64,000 nt of DNA from Alcaligenes aquatilis (lineage in GTDB: Bacteria; Pseudomonadota; Gammaproteobacteria; Burkholderiales; Burkholderiaceae_B), in the NCBI RefSeq assembly GCF_003076515.1, contig NZ_CP022390.1, forward strand, positions 186,001-250,000, in the 5' to 3' direction. Positions within the stretch are counted from its first letter, which is position 1. Each line of letters opens with the position of its first letter. The notes below the pieces were generated by a model, which saw nothing but the letters and a program-made list of their open reading frames with translations, was not told the DNA's origin and searched no databases. The position numbers and the translations under genes were made by a program. Shown piece after piece: positions 54,935-64,000 of the stretch.

Positions 54935-55891
54935 ATGAAGGTATGGCTTAAGTTGGCAACGTGTTGCGCGCTCATGTTGGGTGCACAGGCTCATGCTCAG
55001 AATAAGAATGTCACGCTGGTTATTCCTTATCCGCCTGGTGGTGCGGCTGATCAGTTGGCGCGTGTGATCTCTCAGGAAATGGGAACACGCTTCGATCAGA
55101 AAGTGATTGTGGAGAACCGTCCGGGTGCCGGTGCGCAGGTCGCCATGAATGTGGTGAAAAATGCCAACCCCAATGCCTTGGGAACGGTGCTGTTTCTGGC
55201 CGATAGCGGTGCCTATTCGCTTAACCGCCATATGTATCAGCGCCTGAACTACGATGTCGCCACGGACCTGATTCCCATGACGCTGGCCGCCAAGGCTCCT
55301 GTGTTCCTGCTGGTCAACAAAGACAGCCCTTTCAAGACCGTTCAGGATCTGGTTGCCGCCGGCCAGAAGCAAGAGCTGACATACGGCTCGCCCGGTATGG
55401 GTACCGGCACTCACCTGTTGGGCGAGATGCTGCGCAAAGAAACTGGCGCCCGTCTGGTGCACGTGCCTTACAAGGGCGCAGGTCCGGCCTTGATCGATGC
55501 GGTCAGTGGCCAGATCGACTTTATTTTTGATGTATTGACCGGTAGCCGTGGCTTTTTGGAGGATGGTCGTTTGCGCGCGATTGCCGCTGCCACGACAGAA
55601 CGTAGCCCGTTGCGTCCTGATACGCCCACCCTTGCTGAAAGCGGTATTCCCAATGTGGCTTTTACGATCTGGTGGGGTATCTCGGCCAAGGCAGGCACCC
55701 CTGCCGATGAGGTGACACGCTTAACCGAGCAGTTGACGGCTGTGCTCAATGCGCCGGAAGTCGTGCAGAAGTTTGTGGACTTTGGTATTGAGATTCAGCC
55801 CTCGACACCACAAGCGTTTGCTGAGTTGATCGAGAGCGATGCGACGGCGATGGGCCCGATGATCCAGTCTTTGCAGATTACGTTGGATTAA
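54935..55891 (+). CDS. Bug (TctC-family) tripartite tricarboxylate solute-binding protein
   Basis: 318 residues. Signal peptide ends AQAHAQ. The Bug signature motifs are present: LVIPYPPGGAADQLARVI, VIVENRPGAGAQVAMNVV and the conserved GSPGMGTGTHLLGEML, VPYKGAGPALID. Bordetella-type genomes carry dozens of these periplasmic carboxylate receptors, often without linked TctAB permeases, as here. It faces the CoA ligase gene, so the shared substrate may be a carboxylate fed to that ligase. Confidence 0.93.
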   Translation: MKVWLKLATCCALMLGAQAHAQNKNVTLVIPYPPGGAADQLARVISQEMGTRFDQKVIVENRPGAGAQVAMNVVKNANPNALGTVLFLADSGAYSLNRHMYQRLNYDVATDLIPMTLAAKAPVFLLVNKDSPFKTVQDLVAAGQKQELTYGSPGMGTGTHLLGEMLRKETGARLVHVPYKGAGPALIDAVSGQIDFIFDVLTGSRGFLEDGRLRAIAAATTERSPLRPDTPTLAESGIPNVAFTIWWGISAKAGTPADEVTRLTEQLTAVLNAPEVVQKFVDFGIEIQPSTPQAFAELIESDATAMGPMIQSLQITLD

Positions 55892-55931
55892 TTTTGTTTT
55901 AGGTGACGGGCCTGCCGTCAGAGGTGTTGCA

Positions 55932-55957
55932 GACAAGCCGGCCATGCCGGCTTGTTT
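55932..55957 (+). terminator. Terminator of the Bug gene
   Basis: ACAAGCCGGC pairs with GCCGGCTTGT, loop CAT, then a short T-rich tail. About 40 bp past the stop. The stem also serves the convergent ankyrin gene. Confidence 0.75.
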
Positions 55958-55978
55958 CATTGATGCCCGGCCCCAGAA

Positions 55979-56326
55979 TCAGGGACGCAACTCTTTGGCG
56001 CCGCGTTCGATCAACATGGCCGAGATTTCCTTGTTGCCATTTGCATTGGCACGCACCAGTGGCGAATAGCCTTCAAAATCGCGGGCGTTAACATCGGCAC
56101 CATTGTCCAGGAGGAAGCGGGCGATTTCTTTGTTGCCGTTCATGCTGACCAGATGCAATGGGGTATAGCCGTCCAGCTTGGCATTGACCAGGGCTTTGTC
56201 TTGTTGCATCGCCGTAATGACTTGCTCGGCTTGGCCAGCCCAGATCTGTTCATACAGATCGGCGTTGGCGGCGTAGACGGGGGCGGCAAGGCTCAGGGTA
56301 AGCAGGGCAGCGGAAATAAACTTCAT
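55979..56326 (-). CDS. Periplasmic ankyrin-repeat protein
   Basis: 115 residues. Signal peptide ends PVYAAN; then about two to three ankyrin repeats (DGYTPLHLVSMNGNKEIARFLLDNGADVN, GYSPLVRANANGNKEISAML). Small periplasmic ankyrin proteins in other bacteria protect catalase or act as inhibitors; no such partner is adjacent. GGAG lies eight bases upstream of the ATG. Confidence 0.88.
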   Translation of the reverse strand: MKFISAALLTLSLAAPVYAANADLYEQIWAGQAEQVITAMQQDKALVNAKLDGYTPLHLVSMNGNKEIARFLLDNGADVNARDFEGYSPLVRANANGNKEISAMLIERGAKELRP

Positions 56327-56439
56327 TTAATACTCCAAAAGCAGATTTAAACTAACCGTTATGAATAATAGTTATTTTTGAAAGCGGGTTCTGTAATGGC
56401 TTGTTACTTCAGGAGGCCGGGCCAGGGGCTGGCCATGCG

Positions 56440-57111
56440 CTAGTGGGACAGCAGTTCGGCTTGTTTGATGCAATAGGCGGAGCTGCAGATTACCAGATTT
56501 TCATGAATTTTTTGCGCGGCCTGTTCAGGCTGGCCCTGCTCAAAGGCCTGGTAGATGCCTTGAGCGCGTTGCAAGGTTTCTCGACGGAAAAGCGGGTCTT
56601 GCAGGCAGGCGATACGGGCTTGATCGGCCCGGTCATGCAAACGCTCCATGGTATCGATGAGCTGCTTGTTGGGCACCATATTGATCCAGGCACTACGAAA
56701 CGACCAGTTGGCCTGAATGTTGTCCAGAGGATCCCCTTGCTGATGCGTGGCTTCAATGCGCGCCACCGCCTGCCCCATGGCACGCAAGCCCACTGCACTT
56801 TGATGCTGACAGGCAAGGTGTGCGGCGGAAGGCTCCAATAGCAAACGTACCGAGAAGATGTCTTCAATATCTTGTGGGGTGTAGATCTTCAGGACAAAGC
56901 CGCGCGAGGTGCTCTCGAGCACGCCCTCGTTTTTAAGCTGCAACAGGGCTTCGCGCACGGGCATGCGCGACACGTTCAGGCTGGCTGCAATTTCATTATC
57001 AACCAACCTGACCTCAAAGCTGATCTTGCCCAGTGCAATGTCCTGGCGAAGCATGCCATAGACTTGTTCACGGATATTGGGTTCGCGTTTTTTGTAGGGG
57101 GTAGCAGCCAT
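56440..57111 (-). CDS. GntR-family transcriptional regulator, FCD (FadR-like) type
   Basis: 223 residues. N-terminal winged helix (NIREQVYGMLRQDIALGKISF, then SLNVSRMPVREALLQLKNEG) and C-terminal FCD domain with conserved metal-ligand residues in DIEDIFSVRLLLEPSA and later His residues. The start at 57111 is chosen because it begins the family domain; a longer frame upstream is not supported. It probably regulates the ligase/thiolase/DUF35 or Bug genes and responds to a carboxylic acid. Confidence 0.9.
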   Translation of the reverse strand: MAATPYKKREPNIREQVYGMLRQDIALGKISFEVRLVDNEIAASLNVSRMPVREALLQLKNEGVLESTSRGFVLKIYTPQDIEDIFSVRLLLEPSAAHLACQHQSAVGLRAMGQAVARIEATHQQGDPLDNIQANWSFRSAWINMVPNKQLIDTMERLHDRADQARIACLQDPLFRRETLQRAQGIYQAFEQGQPEQAAQKIHENLVICSSAYCIKQAELLSH

Positions 57112-57152
57112 AAACTCGTCCGGCGTCTGGCGCACGGCAAAACTCTGAAAGG

Positions 57153-57165
57153 GGTATAGGATACC
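57153..57165. promoter_or_regulatory. Palindrome GGTATAGGATACC, candidate operator of the GntR gene
   Basis: Perfect 5-bp arms around a 3-base centre, 42 bp before the regulator start. Similar in arm sequence to the palindrome at 54656, which supports auto-regulation. Confidence 0.35.
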
Positions 57166-57372
57166 AAGTAAGCATGAAGGGCTGAGGCGTTTTGTACCAG
57201 GATGGGATGGGTTGAAACCGTCTGGCCTGAGTGGCTGAAAAGGATTGTTCTGGCGGCGTGGCCGTCGTGTGATGTCTCCTGTATGGGCAAGACTCTGGGC
57301 AAACCGCTTCACAGGCTGACTTGCCGCATAATAGGTGTTTTTCAACTCAGCACGCACCAGAGGGGGCAATTG

Positions 57373-58257
57373 ATGCGGTGGCGGCATGTAGAAATTTTTG
57401 ATGCGATCTGCCGCGGTGGCTCTTTGACGCAGGCCGCACAGTTGCTGCATATCTCTCAGCCTGCGGCCAGCAAAATGTTGGCGACGGCAGAAATGCAGCT
57501 GGGTTTTAAGTTGTTCGATCGCGTACGTGGCCGCCTGATCCCCACGCGTGAGGCCAGCATTCTGGCACCCTACGTTGCGCGTCTACATCAGAATCTGGAT
57601 GACGTCAGCCGACTGGCGCGCAATCTGCGCTCTCATCATGAAGGCCTGTGGCGTATCGGCAGCAGCCCGGCTTTCGGATTGGAGCTATTGCCGGTGGCCT
57701 TGAGCCGTTGTCGCCAGTCTCACCCGGCCATGAGTTTCGAGTTGCGTACCCATCACAGTGGGGAGTTATTACAAGCCCTGGAAACGCGCGACCTGGATAT
57801 GGTGATCAGTTTTGATCAGGGCGAGTCCTCGGGCGTGCAACAACAGGTTCTGGCCGATACCGAACTGGTGCACGTGACCTTGCCGGGTGTTGCTCCTTTG
57901 CGTCATTGGGAGGAGATGGCCGAGCGCGCTTTTATCGCTTTAGACGCTAATGATCCTGTGGGTGCGATGGTTGAGGACCTGCTGCAACGCTATGCTCCCG
58001 ATGTGGCCCCTTTTATGCGTGTACAGACCCATTACGTGGCGTGCAACCTGGTTGTGCAGCAGGTGGGTGAGGCCCTGGTGGACCTGGTCACTGCCCGCGC
58101 CATGCAAGGTCGGGGCTTGGCCATACACCGCTTGCCCGAGCCGTTGCCTATCCCAGTCAGTATTTTGACGGCCCATGATGATGCGGGTTCTGGCTCGCGT
58201 GAGCGGGTGCTGGATCACATCCGTCAGGCCCTGCTGGAATGTCGTTTCCCGGACTGA
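57373..58257 (+). CDS. LysR-family transcriptional regulator
   Basis: 294 residues. Helix-turn-helix MRWRHVEIFDAICRGGSLTQ, AAQLLHISQPAASKMLATAE; then an effector domain. Start at 57373 chosen because the LysR domain begins there. The DadA-like gene follows in the same direction after 100 bp with paired hairpins between, so it probably regulates amino-acid breakdown. Confidence 0.92.
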   Translation: MRWRHVEIFDAICRGGSLTQAAQLLHISQPAASKMLATAEMQLGFKLFDRVRGRLIPTREASILAPYVARLHQNLDDVSRLARNLRSHHEGLWRIGSSPAFGLELLPVALSRCRQSHPAMSFELRTHHSGELLQALETRDLDMVISFDQGESSGVQQQVLADTELVHVTLPGVAPLRHWEEMAERAFIALDANDPVGAMVEDLLQRYAPDVAPFMRVQTHYVACNLVVQQVGEALVDLVTARAMQGRGLAIHRLPEPLPIPVSILTAHDDAGSGSRERVLDHIRQALLECRFPD

Positions 58258-58271
58258 GCAGAATCTTGACT

Positions 58272-58317
58272 CCATAACCCTGGGTTATGGAGAGCGCCAA
58301 CTATTCATTGGCGCTCT
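58272..58317. terminator. Two adjacent hairpins between LysR and DadA-like genes
   Basis: CCATAACCC/GGGTTATGG (58272-58290) and AGAGCGCCAA/TTGGCGCTCT (58291-58317, 7-base loop). No T run follows, so termination is likely weak or factor-dependent; the second stem is strong. Confidence 0.5.
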
Positions 58318-58357
58318 GTAGCACCCCCCAAGACAATAGAGGCCAGTTATTGGGGGT

Positions 58358-59611
58358 ATGTTCATGCATGTATGTATTATCGGCGCCGGTGTCATTGGGA
58401 TGAGTACCGCGTTCATGTTGCGCCAGAAAGGGGTGAAGGTCACGGTACTGGAGGCGGGTACGCAAGTGGCCGGACAGACCAGCTTTGCCAATGGTGGACA
58501 ACTGAGCTACAGCTACGTGGCCCCCCTGGCTGATCCTGGCGTATTCAAGGATTTGCCTCGCTGGTTATTGAAGAACGACTCGCCGTTGCGTTTTAAGCCT
58601 GCGCTGAGTCCGCAACAATGGCGCTGGCTGCTGCATTTTCTGAAAGCCTGCCGGGGTGATGTGGTGCGCCGTACCACCGCGCAGATGCTGACCTTGTCCT
58701 ACCTGAGCCGCGACATTTTGCACGACTGGCAAGAGCGCTTCAATCTGGAATTTGCCCATCAAAACAATGGCAAGTTGATTGTGTTTCGCAGCCCCGGCCC
58801 GTTTCAGCATGCCCGTGAGCAGGCGCAATTGCAGGCGGATATGGGCTCCTCGCAGCAAGTGCTGGAAGCGGCTCAAGTGTTGGAGCTGGAGCCTTCTTTG
58901 CAGACGTTGGGCTCGCGCTTGCAGGGTGCGATTTACACCCCTAGCGAAGAGGCAGGGGATGCTTATCTGTTCTCTGTGGCCTTGCATGAGCGCATGCAAA
59001 ATGACCGCGATTACCAGCTCAAACTCAATACGCCGGTGCAGCGCTTTGTGAGGGAAGGGCGCGATATCCGCGCTGTGCAAACCGCAGAAGGTGAGATCCA
59101 GGCCGATCAGTTTGTTGTTGCCAGCGGTATGGGCACGGTGCCTTTGTTGCGCCAATTGGGTGGCCGCCCTCTGATCTACCCGCTAAAGGGCTATAGCTTG
59201 AGCCTGCCGTTGGAAGGCTTGAATCAAGCCGTGCCCGCCATCAGCGTGACGGATTACGAACAGCGCATCGTGTATGCCCGCTTGGGCGAGGTGCTGCGTA
59301 TGGCTGCCATGGTGGATATCGGCTTTGATGGGTTGGATATTCCGGCCGATCGTATGGCGACCTTGAAGCAGCAGGTGAAGGATCTGTTCCCTGCTTTGCC
59401 GTTGGAGCAGGCACAGACTTGGGCAGGCTTGCGCCCTGCAACACCTTCGGGCAAGCCTATTGTAGGGGCCAGCACGCTGGCCGGTCGTTTGTGGGTGAAC
59501 GCAGGCCACGGCGCATTGGGCTTTACCTTGGCGTGTGGCAGTGCAGCGATTCTGGCCGCGCACCTGACCGGAGAGGCTTCACCTATTGATGATGCGCCGT
59601 TTCGTCCTTAA
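58358..59611 (+). CDS. D-amino-acid dehydrogenase (DadA-like) flavoprotein
   Basis: 417 residues. N-terminal FAD-binding motif CIIGAGVIGMSTAF, then ANGGQLSYSYVAPLADPG, a DadA hallmark, and a C-terminal GLRPATPSGKPIVGAS, NAGHGALGFTLACGSA. It oxidises D-amino acids to keto acids, passing electrons to the respiratory chain. Start MFMHVCIIGAG; two ATGs lie three codons apart. With the upstream LysR it forms a small regulated unit. Confidence 0.92.
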   Translation: MFMHVCIIGAGVIGMSTAFMLRQKGVKVTVLEAGTQVAGQTSFANGGQLSYSYVAPLADPGVFKDLPRWLLKNDSPLRFKPALSPQQWRWLLHFLKACRGDVVRRTTAQMLTLSYLSRDILHDWQERFNLEFAHQNNGKLIVFRSPGPFQHAREQAQLQADMGSSQQVLEAAQVLELEPSLQTLGSRLQGAIYTPSEEAGDAYLFSVALHERMQNDRDYQLKLNTPVQRFVREGRDIRAVQTAEGEIQADQFVVASGMGTVPLLRQLGGRPLIYPLKGYSLSLPLEGLNQAVPAISVTDYEQRIVYARLGEVLRMAAMVDIGFDGLDIPADRMATLKQQVKDLFPALPLEQAQTWAGLRPATPSGKPIVGASTLAGRLWVNAGHGALGFTLACGSAAILAAHLTGEASPIDDAPFRP

Positions 59612-59613
59612 TC

Positions 59614-60624
59614 CTAGACCGTCGCCCGCAACACCGGCATGGCTTTTAAACCCGCCGTCAGCAACAGGGATAGACCATAGATGGCGGCCGCCAGCACCGG
59701 AATCGACCACAGTGCATTGAAATCCAGTGCCGTGAACAGATAGCGGTACATCAGGTCGATCAACCAGGGGTGGATCAAATACACCCCCAAGGTCAGCTCC
59801 GCCAGATGGGCACTGATCCGCGAGTTGATCAAAGGCTGGTTCCAGTCACGCAGCAATAGAATCAGCGCGATGGACATGGGGATGACGGTAATACTCAGGT
59901 AGTCATAAAAGTACGCAGCGGTTTGCCGGTCGTGGGTGATGGCCAGCGCATAAAAGCCCCAGGCTGTGGCCGCGATACTACTGAGCAGCACCGTCATAGT
60001 CAGCCAGCGGGGCACACGCACCGGCACTTTGCGTAGCAGATAGCCCAGCAGAAAATAGGGCAGATAGGACAGGAACCAGGTGAAGAAGGGGGCAGAGTGG
60101 GTGTTTAGCTCTGGCTTACTGAGCGTGCTAAGGGCAGATAGCACGAAGGCCGCCCCGGTCAGCGCGGCCAGTTGCTTCAAGTTGGTGTTCTGAACCATAC
60201 GACGCAAAAAGGGCGTGAACAGGTACAGGAACACAATCATGTACAGAAACCAGAGGTGGAAATAAGGCCGACCCTGCAGCAGCCGCTCCAGATAGGGATA
60301 AGGGTCAGCGTCTGGCGTCCACCAATGCTGCTTGAAGGCCGTCCAGCCTAGATAAAACGCTGTCCAGAACAGCAGTGGCAGCAAGACTCGCGACGCCCGC
60401 TTGCGGTAGAAGTGTTTCATGCCCTCCTGGGGACGGGGTTCCAGCAAGAGCGCACCGCTGACCATGATAAACACCGGTACACACCAGCGGGTGGCGGCAT
60501 CGTAGAGATTGCCACTCCACCAGTTGGCTGTGCCCAACTCGGCATTCAGGACGGCGTAGGCGGCGATATGCAGGCAAACGACAGAGAAAATCGCCACGAT
60601 CCGTGCATTGCTGATCCAGTTCAT
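59614..60624 (-). CDS. Acyltransferase-3 family membrane protein
   Basis: 336 residues with about ten membrane segments. The N terminus carries the conserved His segment IFSVVCLHIAAYAV and the R-x10-H-type region; family members O-acylate cell-surface sugars (OatA, WecH). The substrate is unknown. It ends 3 bp from the stop of the convergent DadA-like gene. Confidence 0.9.
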   Translation of the reverse strand: MNWISNARIVAIFSVVCLHIAAYAVLNAELGTANWWSGNLYDAATRWCVPVFIMVSGALLLEPRPQEGMKHFYRKRASRVLLPLLFWTAFYLGWTAFKQHWWTPDADPYPYLERLLQGRPYFHLWFLYMIVFLYLFTPFLRRMVQNTNLKQLAALTGAAFVLSALSTLSKPELNTHSAPFFTWFLSYLPYFLLGYLLRKVPVRVPRWLTMTVLLSSIAATAWGFYALAITHDRQTAAYFYDYLSITVIPMSIALILLLRDWNQPLINSRISAHLAELTLGVYLIHPWLIDLMYRYLFTALDFNALWSIPVLAAAIYGLSLLLTAGLKAMPVLRATV

Positions 60625-60902
60625 GACAGGACATCAAAATCAGAGACCTAACTATCGTAACGAGCAGACGTTTCTGATATGTCCCCCAAATACGGGATTT
60701 AGCGTCCAGTTTTGTCTGGATGTGACGGTGCAAGGGAATGTTGGCTACTGATGCGGGCAGGATGGATTCATCCTATCGCCTTTCGGGAACGACTGAAAAA
60801 GGGTGTATAAATTACCAGCGTTATACGGTTAAATAGCAGGCTTAGCCAGACAGACCAGTCAGGGCACTCCTGAACTGGCAGTGCTGCTCAGGAGTAGGGT
60901 GA

Positions 60903-62249
60903 ATGGAGCTGGATTTTAGCGGGTTGGATGTGCTGATTGCCCTGGTCGCTTTGGCGCTGGGCTTGCTGATCGGGTTGTGGCTGCGAGCGCGCATGAGAGC
61001 GCCTGTTGAGCAAGTTCTGGAGGATCGCTGTGCACGTCTGGAACAAGATCTGGCCCTGACGCAGGACAGGGCGGCGGAGCTGGATAAGGAACTGATACGC
61101 CGCGATGCCCAGTTGCAGGCTCAGCAGATGCGCAATCAGGCCATCCAAGAGGACTTGGAGCATAGCCGCGAGCAGATGCGCTTGCAGTTTGAGTCCCTGG
61201 CCCAGCAGATTCTGGAGTCCAAAGGGCAGACGCTGCGTCAGGATAGTCAACGCACCATGGATGAAATGTTGCGACCCTTTCGGGAACAATTGGCAGGTTT
61301 TCAACTGCGCGTGAATCAAGTGCATGATGAATCCGTCAAAGGCCAGACCGCCTTGAGTCTGGAGCTGCAACGCATGCAGGAAATGGGTCTGCGCATGAGT
61401 GCTGAAGCACATTCCTTGGCTGTGGCCTTGAAAGGCGATAAAAAGACCACTGGTAATTGGGGTGAAACCCAGTTGGAAAAAACGCTGGAAGTGGCTGGTT
61501 TGGTGCGCGGTGTCCACTTTGATACACAATGGCAAGCTCGCGACGAGCAAGGTCGCCTGCGATACCCTGACTTCGTGGTGCATCTACCGCAGGACAAGCA
61601 TCTGGTGCTCGATTGCAAAGTGTCCTTGGTGGACTATGATCGCGCCATCCGCGCTCAGACTGACGAGGAACGCCAACAAAGTCTGCAAGCCCATGTGCAG
61701 GCGCTACGCAAGCATATTGATGATCTGGCCTCCAAGGATTACAGCGCCTTGTCTGGCCTGAATAGCCCCGGTTTCGTGTTTATGTACGTGCCTATCGAGG
61801 CGGCATATATGCAGGCTTTGCAGCAACAGCATGGCTTGTTCGACTACGGCCTGGGCAAAAATGTCCTGATGGTCTCGCATACCACCTTGCTGCCTATTTT
61901 GCGTACCGTAGCCAATATCTGGATGATGGTGCGCAGCAACGAGCAGGCTCACGAACTAAGCCAACGTGCGGGCGATATTTATAACCAGGTATCTATCTTG
62001 GCTGAGCGCCTGAAAAAGCTGGGCGAAACCTTGGGGCAGGCGGGCAAGCACTACAACAGTACGGTGACAGCATTGGCAGGTCAGCAGGGCTTGTATGGGA
62101 AAGTCAGCCGCTTTGCCGAGCTATCGGCCCGGGCCAAGCGTACCCAGCCGGGGATCGAACCCTTGCATACGGATATAGAACACGAGCGCCTGGATTGGGT
62201 CTTGCCCGAGGATACCGAGCCGGTGCAGGGCAACGAGCCGAATGCCTAA
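60903..62249 (+). CDS. rmuC: DNA recombination protein RmuC
   Basis: 448 residues. N-terminal membrane anchor (about 10-28), long coiled coil (about 35-165) and RmuC domain with NWGETQLEKTLEVAGLVRG, DFVVHLPQDKHLVLDCKVSL (restriction-nuclease-like core) and TTLLPILRTVANIWMM. Related to DNA inversion limits and repair in E. coli; the nuclease-like core is intact. AGGAG lies six bases before the ATG. Confidence 0.93.
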   Translation: MELDFSGLDVLIALVALALGLLIGLWLRARMRAPVEQVLEDRCARLEQDLALTQDRAAELDKELIRRDAQLQAQQMRNQAIQEDLEHSREQMRLQFESLAQQILESKGQTLRQDSQRTMDEMLRPFREQLAGFQLRVNQVHDESVKGQTALSLELQRMQEMGLRMSAEAHSLAVALKGDKKTTGNWGETQLEKTLEVAGLVRGVHFDTQWQARDEQGRLRYPDFVVHLPQDKHLVLDCKVSLVDYDRAIRAQTDEERQQSLQAHVQALRKHIDDLASKDYSALSGLNSPGFVFMYVPIEAAYMQALQQQHGLFDYGLGKNVLMVSHTTLLPILRTVANIWMMVRSNEQAHELSQRAGDIYNQVSILAERLKKLGETLGQAGKHYNSTVTALAGQQGLYGKVSRFAELSARAKRTQPGIEPLHTDIEHERLDWVLPEDTEPVQGNEPNA

Positions 62250-62423
62250 TGTGAACAGGCTTGAGGATATCGGTCGGCCAGCAGGCTGAAACAGCCTATG
62301 GCGTGCAGGGATGCCATAGGGTCCACATCGATTACTTTCTTGTTAAAGGGTCAGATGCCTGCTCCCGCTAACCGATATGGTGTCGTGATTTTGTATAGGC
62401 TGGCTGAGGGCGGCCCATGGCGT

Positions 62424-64000
62424 TTACGGTTGAGCGCCATCTTCCTGCTCAATTGCCTCCAGCCAGTGCTCTACCAACTGCGGCGCGCTGAATAGATAGC
62501 CTTGCAGGGCATGGCAGCCGCGGCGCAGCAGAAACTCCTTTTGCTGCTCATTTTCCACACCTTCAACGACTACGTGCAGCCCTAGTTGCCGTGCCATGGC
62601 CAGTACCGTACGCACAATGGCGTTGGCTTCCTGCTCCATGGGTACTCCCAGGATCAGGCTGCGGTCCATTTTCAGCTCGTATAGTGGCAGGCGGCGGATG
62701 GCGGCCAGGTTGGAATAGCCTGTGCCAAAGTCGTCCATGGAAAAGCGGATCCCCAGGTCTTTGAGCTCGCGCATCATGCTGTTGGCCGAGGAGAAGTCTT
62801 CCATCAGTACGCCTTCGGTAATTTCAAAGATCAGACGATGGGCGGGGGCGCCGCTGGTCTCCAGGATCTGGCGTGTGCGGCGAGCAAAGTCAGGGCGGCG
62901 GAATTGAATCGGGCTGACATTAATGGAAATGGGAAAGCTGCACTCCTGGGTCTGTAGCAGCAAATCACAGACTGATGCCATGATCCAGTCGCCCAGGGGC
63001 GTGATCAAGTCGGTGCTTTCCGCCAGGGGAATGAACAGATTGGGGGTCAGCATACCGCGTGTTGGGTGTAACCAGCGCAGCAGCACCTCGGCCCCGCAGA
63101 TGTGGTTTTGCTTGTCGTACTGGGACTGGACAAACAGGCGCAACTGATCCGAGCCAATCGCAAAACGCAGATCGTGCTGCAGACTCAGATGCTCTTCCAG
63201 GGCCTCTTGCATACCAGGTTCGTACAAGGTGATCTGGTTGCGACCATTTTCCTTGGACCGATACATGGCTGTGTCAGCTTGTCGCATCAGGTCCTCTGCA
63301 GTCAGGGTGCTGTCGGTAATCAAGGCCAGACCAATACTGCTGCTGCTCAAGTAAGAGTGGCCTTCAATGCTGTAGGGCTCTTCCAGACGGGTGCGTACCT
63401 GTTCGGCAAACTCCAGGGCTTCTTTGTGGCAGTCTCGTACCGTACCGAGTTGCAGTATCTTCAGGATGACAAATTCGTCCCCACCCAAGCGGGCCACGAT
63501 GTCTTGGGGGTCAATCATCAAGGATAGGCGGCGCGCCACTTTGCGCAGCAGCGCATCGCCAATGGCGTGTCCCCGCGCATCGTTAATGTGCTTGAATCGG
63601 TCCAGATCCAGGAAATACAGCGCACCAGGTCGTTTGTAAGGCTCTATGGTTTGCAGGTGGCGTTCCAGGCGTTGCATCAGCAGGCGGCGGTTGGGAAGTT
63701 CGGTGAGCGGGTCGTAGAAAGCCAGCCGGTAGTTCTCTGACTGCGTGGCTTTGAGCGCCGAGATATTGGTGGAAATACAGTACAGGCTGGTTTGTTGAGT
63801 CTCGGGGTCTTGGACCGGCATTTTGATGGAGAAAAAGGTGGCGCGTACATCGCCTTTCCGGTCCCGTACCACTTCTTCTACAGCCAGGCGTTCACCGCTG
63901 TACAGCACCTGCTCGTCGTTATGACGGAATTCGTTAATGGTTTGCTTGTTGGCGTACAAGTCCTGGTCGGTTTTACCCACAATACTGACCGTGGTGTAGT
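62424..64000 (-). CDS. PAS-GGDEF-EAL cyclic-di-GMP protein, 5' end outside the window
   Basis: The frame is open past 64000; at least 525 residues are visible. From the right edge: part of a PAS domain, then GGDEF (FYDPLTELPNRRLL, active-site RLGGDEFVIL intact) and EAL (the signature is EVLLRW, a usual variant, followed by PISINVSPIQF, DDFGTGYSNLAAIRRLPLYELKMDRS, VVEGVENEQQKEFLLRRGCHALQGYLF). It may make and/or break cyclic di-GMP. An in-frame GTG at 63980 falls inside the PAS domain and is not the start. Confidence 0.93.
   Translation of the reverse strand, partial: YTTVSIVGKTDQDLYANKQTINEFRHNDEQVLYSGERLAVEEVVRDRKGDVRATFFSIKMPVQDPETQQTSLYCISTNISALKATQSENYRLAFYDPLTELPNRRLLMQRLERHLQTIEPYKRPGALYFLDLDRFKHINDARGHAIGDALLRKVARRLSLMIDPQDIVARLGGDEFVILKILQLGTVRDCHKEALEFAEQVRTRLEEPYSIEGHSYLSSSSIGLALITDSTLTAEDLMRQADTAMYRSKENGRNQITLYEPGMQEALEEHLSLQHDLRFAIGSDQLRLFVQSQYDKQNHICGAEVLLRWLHPTRGMLTPNLFIPLAESTDLITPLGDWIMASVCDLLLQTQECSFPISINVSPIQFRRPDFARRTRQILETSGAPAHRLIFEITEGVLMEDFSSANSMMRELKDLGIRFSMDDFGTGYSNLAAIRRLPLYELKMDRSLILGVPMEQEANAIVRTVLAMARQLGLHVVVEGVENEQQKEFLLRRGCHALQGYLFSAPQLVEHWLEAIEQEDGAQP

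Noticed and set aside
62424..63980. GTG at 63980 as the start of the GGDEF/EAL gene
   Set aside because: The frame continues upstream in PAS-like sequence to the end of the window, so the gene is cut by the window edge.

Overview
The window looks like a stretch of chromosome from a Betaproteobacterium of the Alcaligenes/Bordetella type (family Alcaligenaceae). This is inferred from gene content: three TRAP transporters, a Bug-type solute-binding protein, a second leuC/leuD pair inside a catabolic operon, the DUF2868/DUF3482 pair, and an intergenic GC-rich repeat of a kind I associate with this family. No rRNA, tRNA, phage, integrase or CRISPR array was seen. The first gene (argS) and the last (a GGDEF/EAL protein) run off the ends.

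Region 1 to 14 kb holds argS, a large Sec-exported RHS protein ending in a DUF2235 lipase domain, several small proteins, leuA behind an apparent Leu-codon leader peptide, rpoN, and a Fur-controlled TonB receptor. Four simple tandem repeats lie here: a 6-bp unit inside the RHS gene, and intergenic 6-bp, 5-bp and 6-bp units with about 10, 18 and 21 copies. They are the most conspicuous non-coding structure of the window.

Region 14.5 to 23.4 kb is a catabolic cluster on the minus strand facing a LysR regulator: an isochorismatase-fold amidase, a TRAP transporter (dctPQM), a class III CoA-transferase, an HMG-CoA-lyase-like enzyme and a LeuC/LeuD-like hydratase. Together they could import a small dicarboxylate or its mono-amide, deamidate, hydrate, CoA-activate and cleave it. 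The substrate is not known from sequence.

Region 23.4 to 35.7 kb is mostly housekeeping: bfd/bfr iron storage, prfC, a LysE-type exporter, an RhlE-type helicase, then a tight operon lemA, two TPM-domain proteins, DUF2868 and a DUF3482 GTPase. Region 35.7 to 42.5 kb starts with a decayed area that includes a LysR stub, then thpR, a LysR regulator and a second TRAP cluster ending in an NHL-repeat protein. Region 42.5 to 46.3 kb is a five-gene MCE lipid transport operon (permease, ATPase, MCE protein, lipoprotein, small membrane protein).

Region 46.4 to 51.5 kb holds a HAD phosphatase, a third TRAP transporter, a tandem GC-rich repeat and a 231-bp element with 25-bp perfect terminal inverted repeats. 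Region 51.5 to 57.1 kb carries a CoA ligase, a thiolase-like protein without the usual Cys nucleophile and a DUF35 partner, opposite a Bug protein, with a GntR regulator nearby. This layout recalls steroid side-chain retro-aldolases. The end holds LysR/D-amino-acid dehydrogenase, an acyltransferase, RmuC and the cyclic-di-GMP protein.
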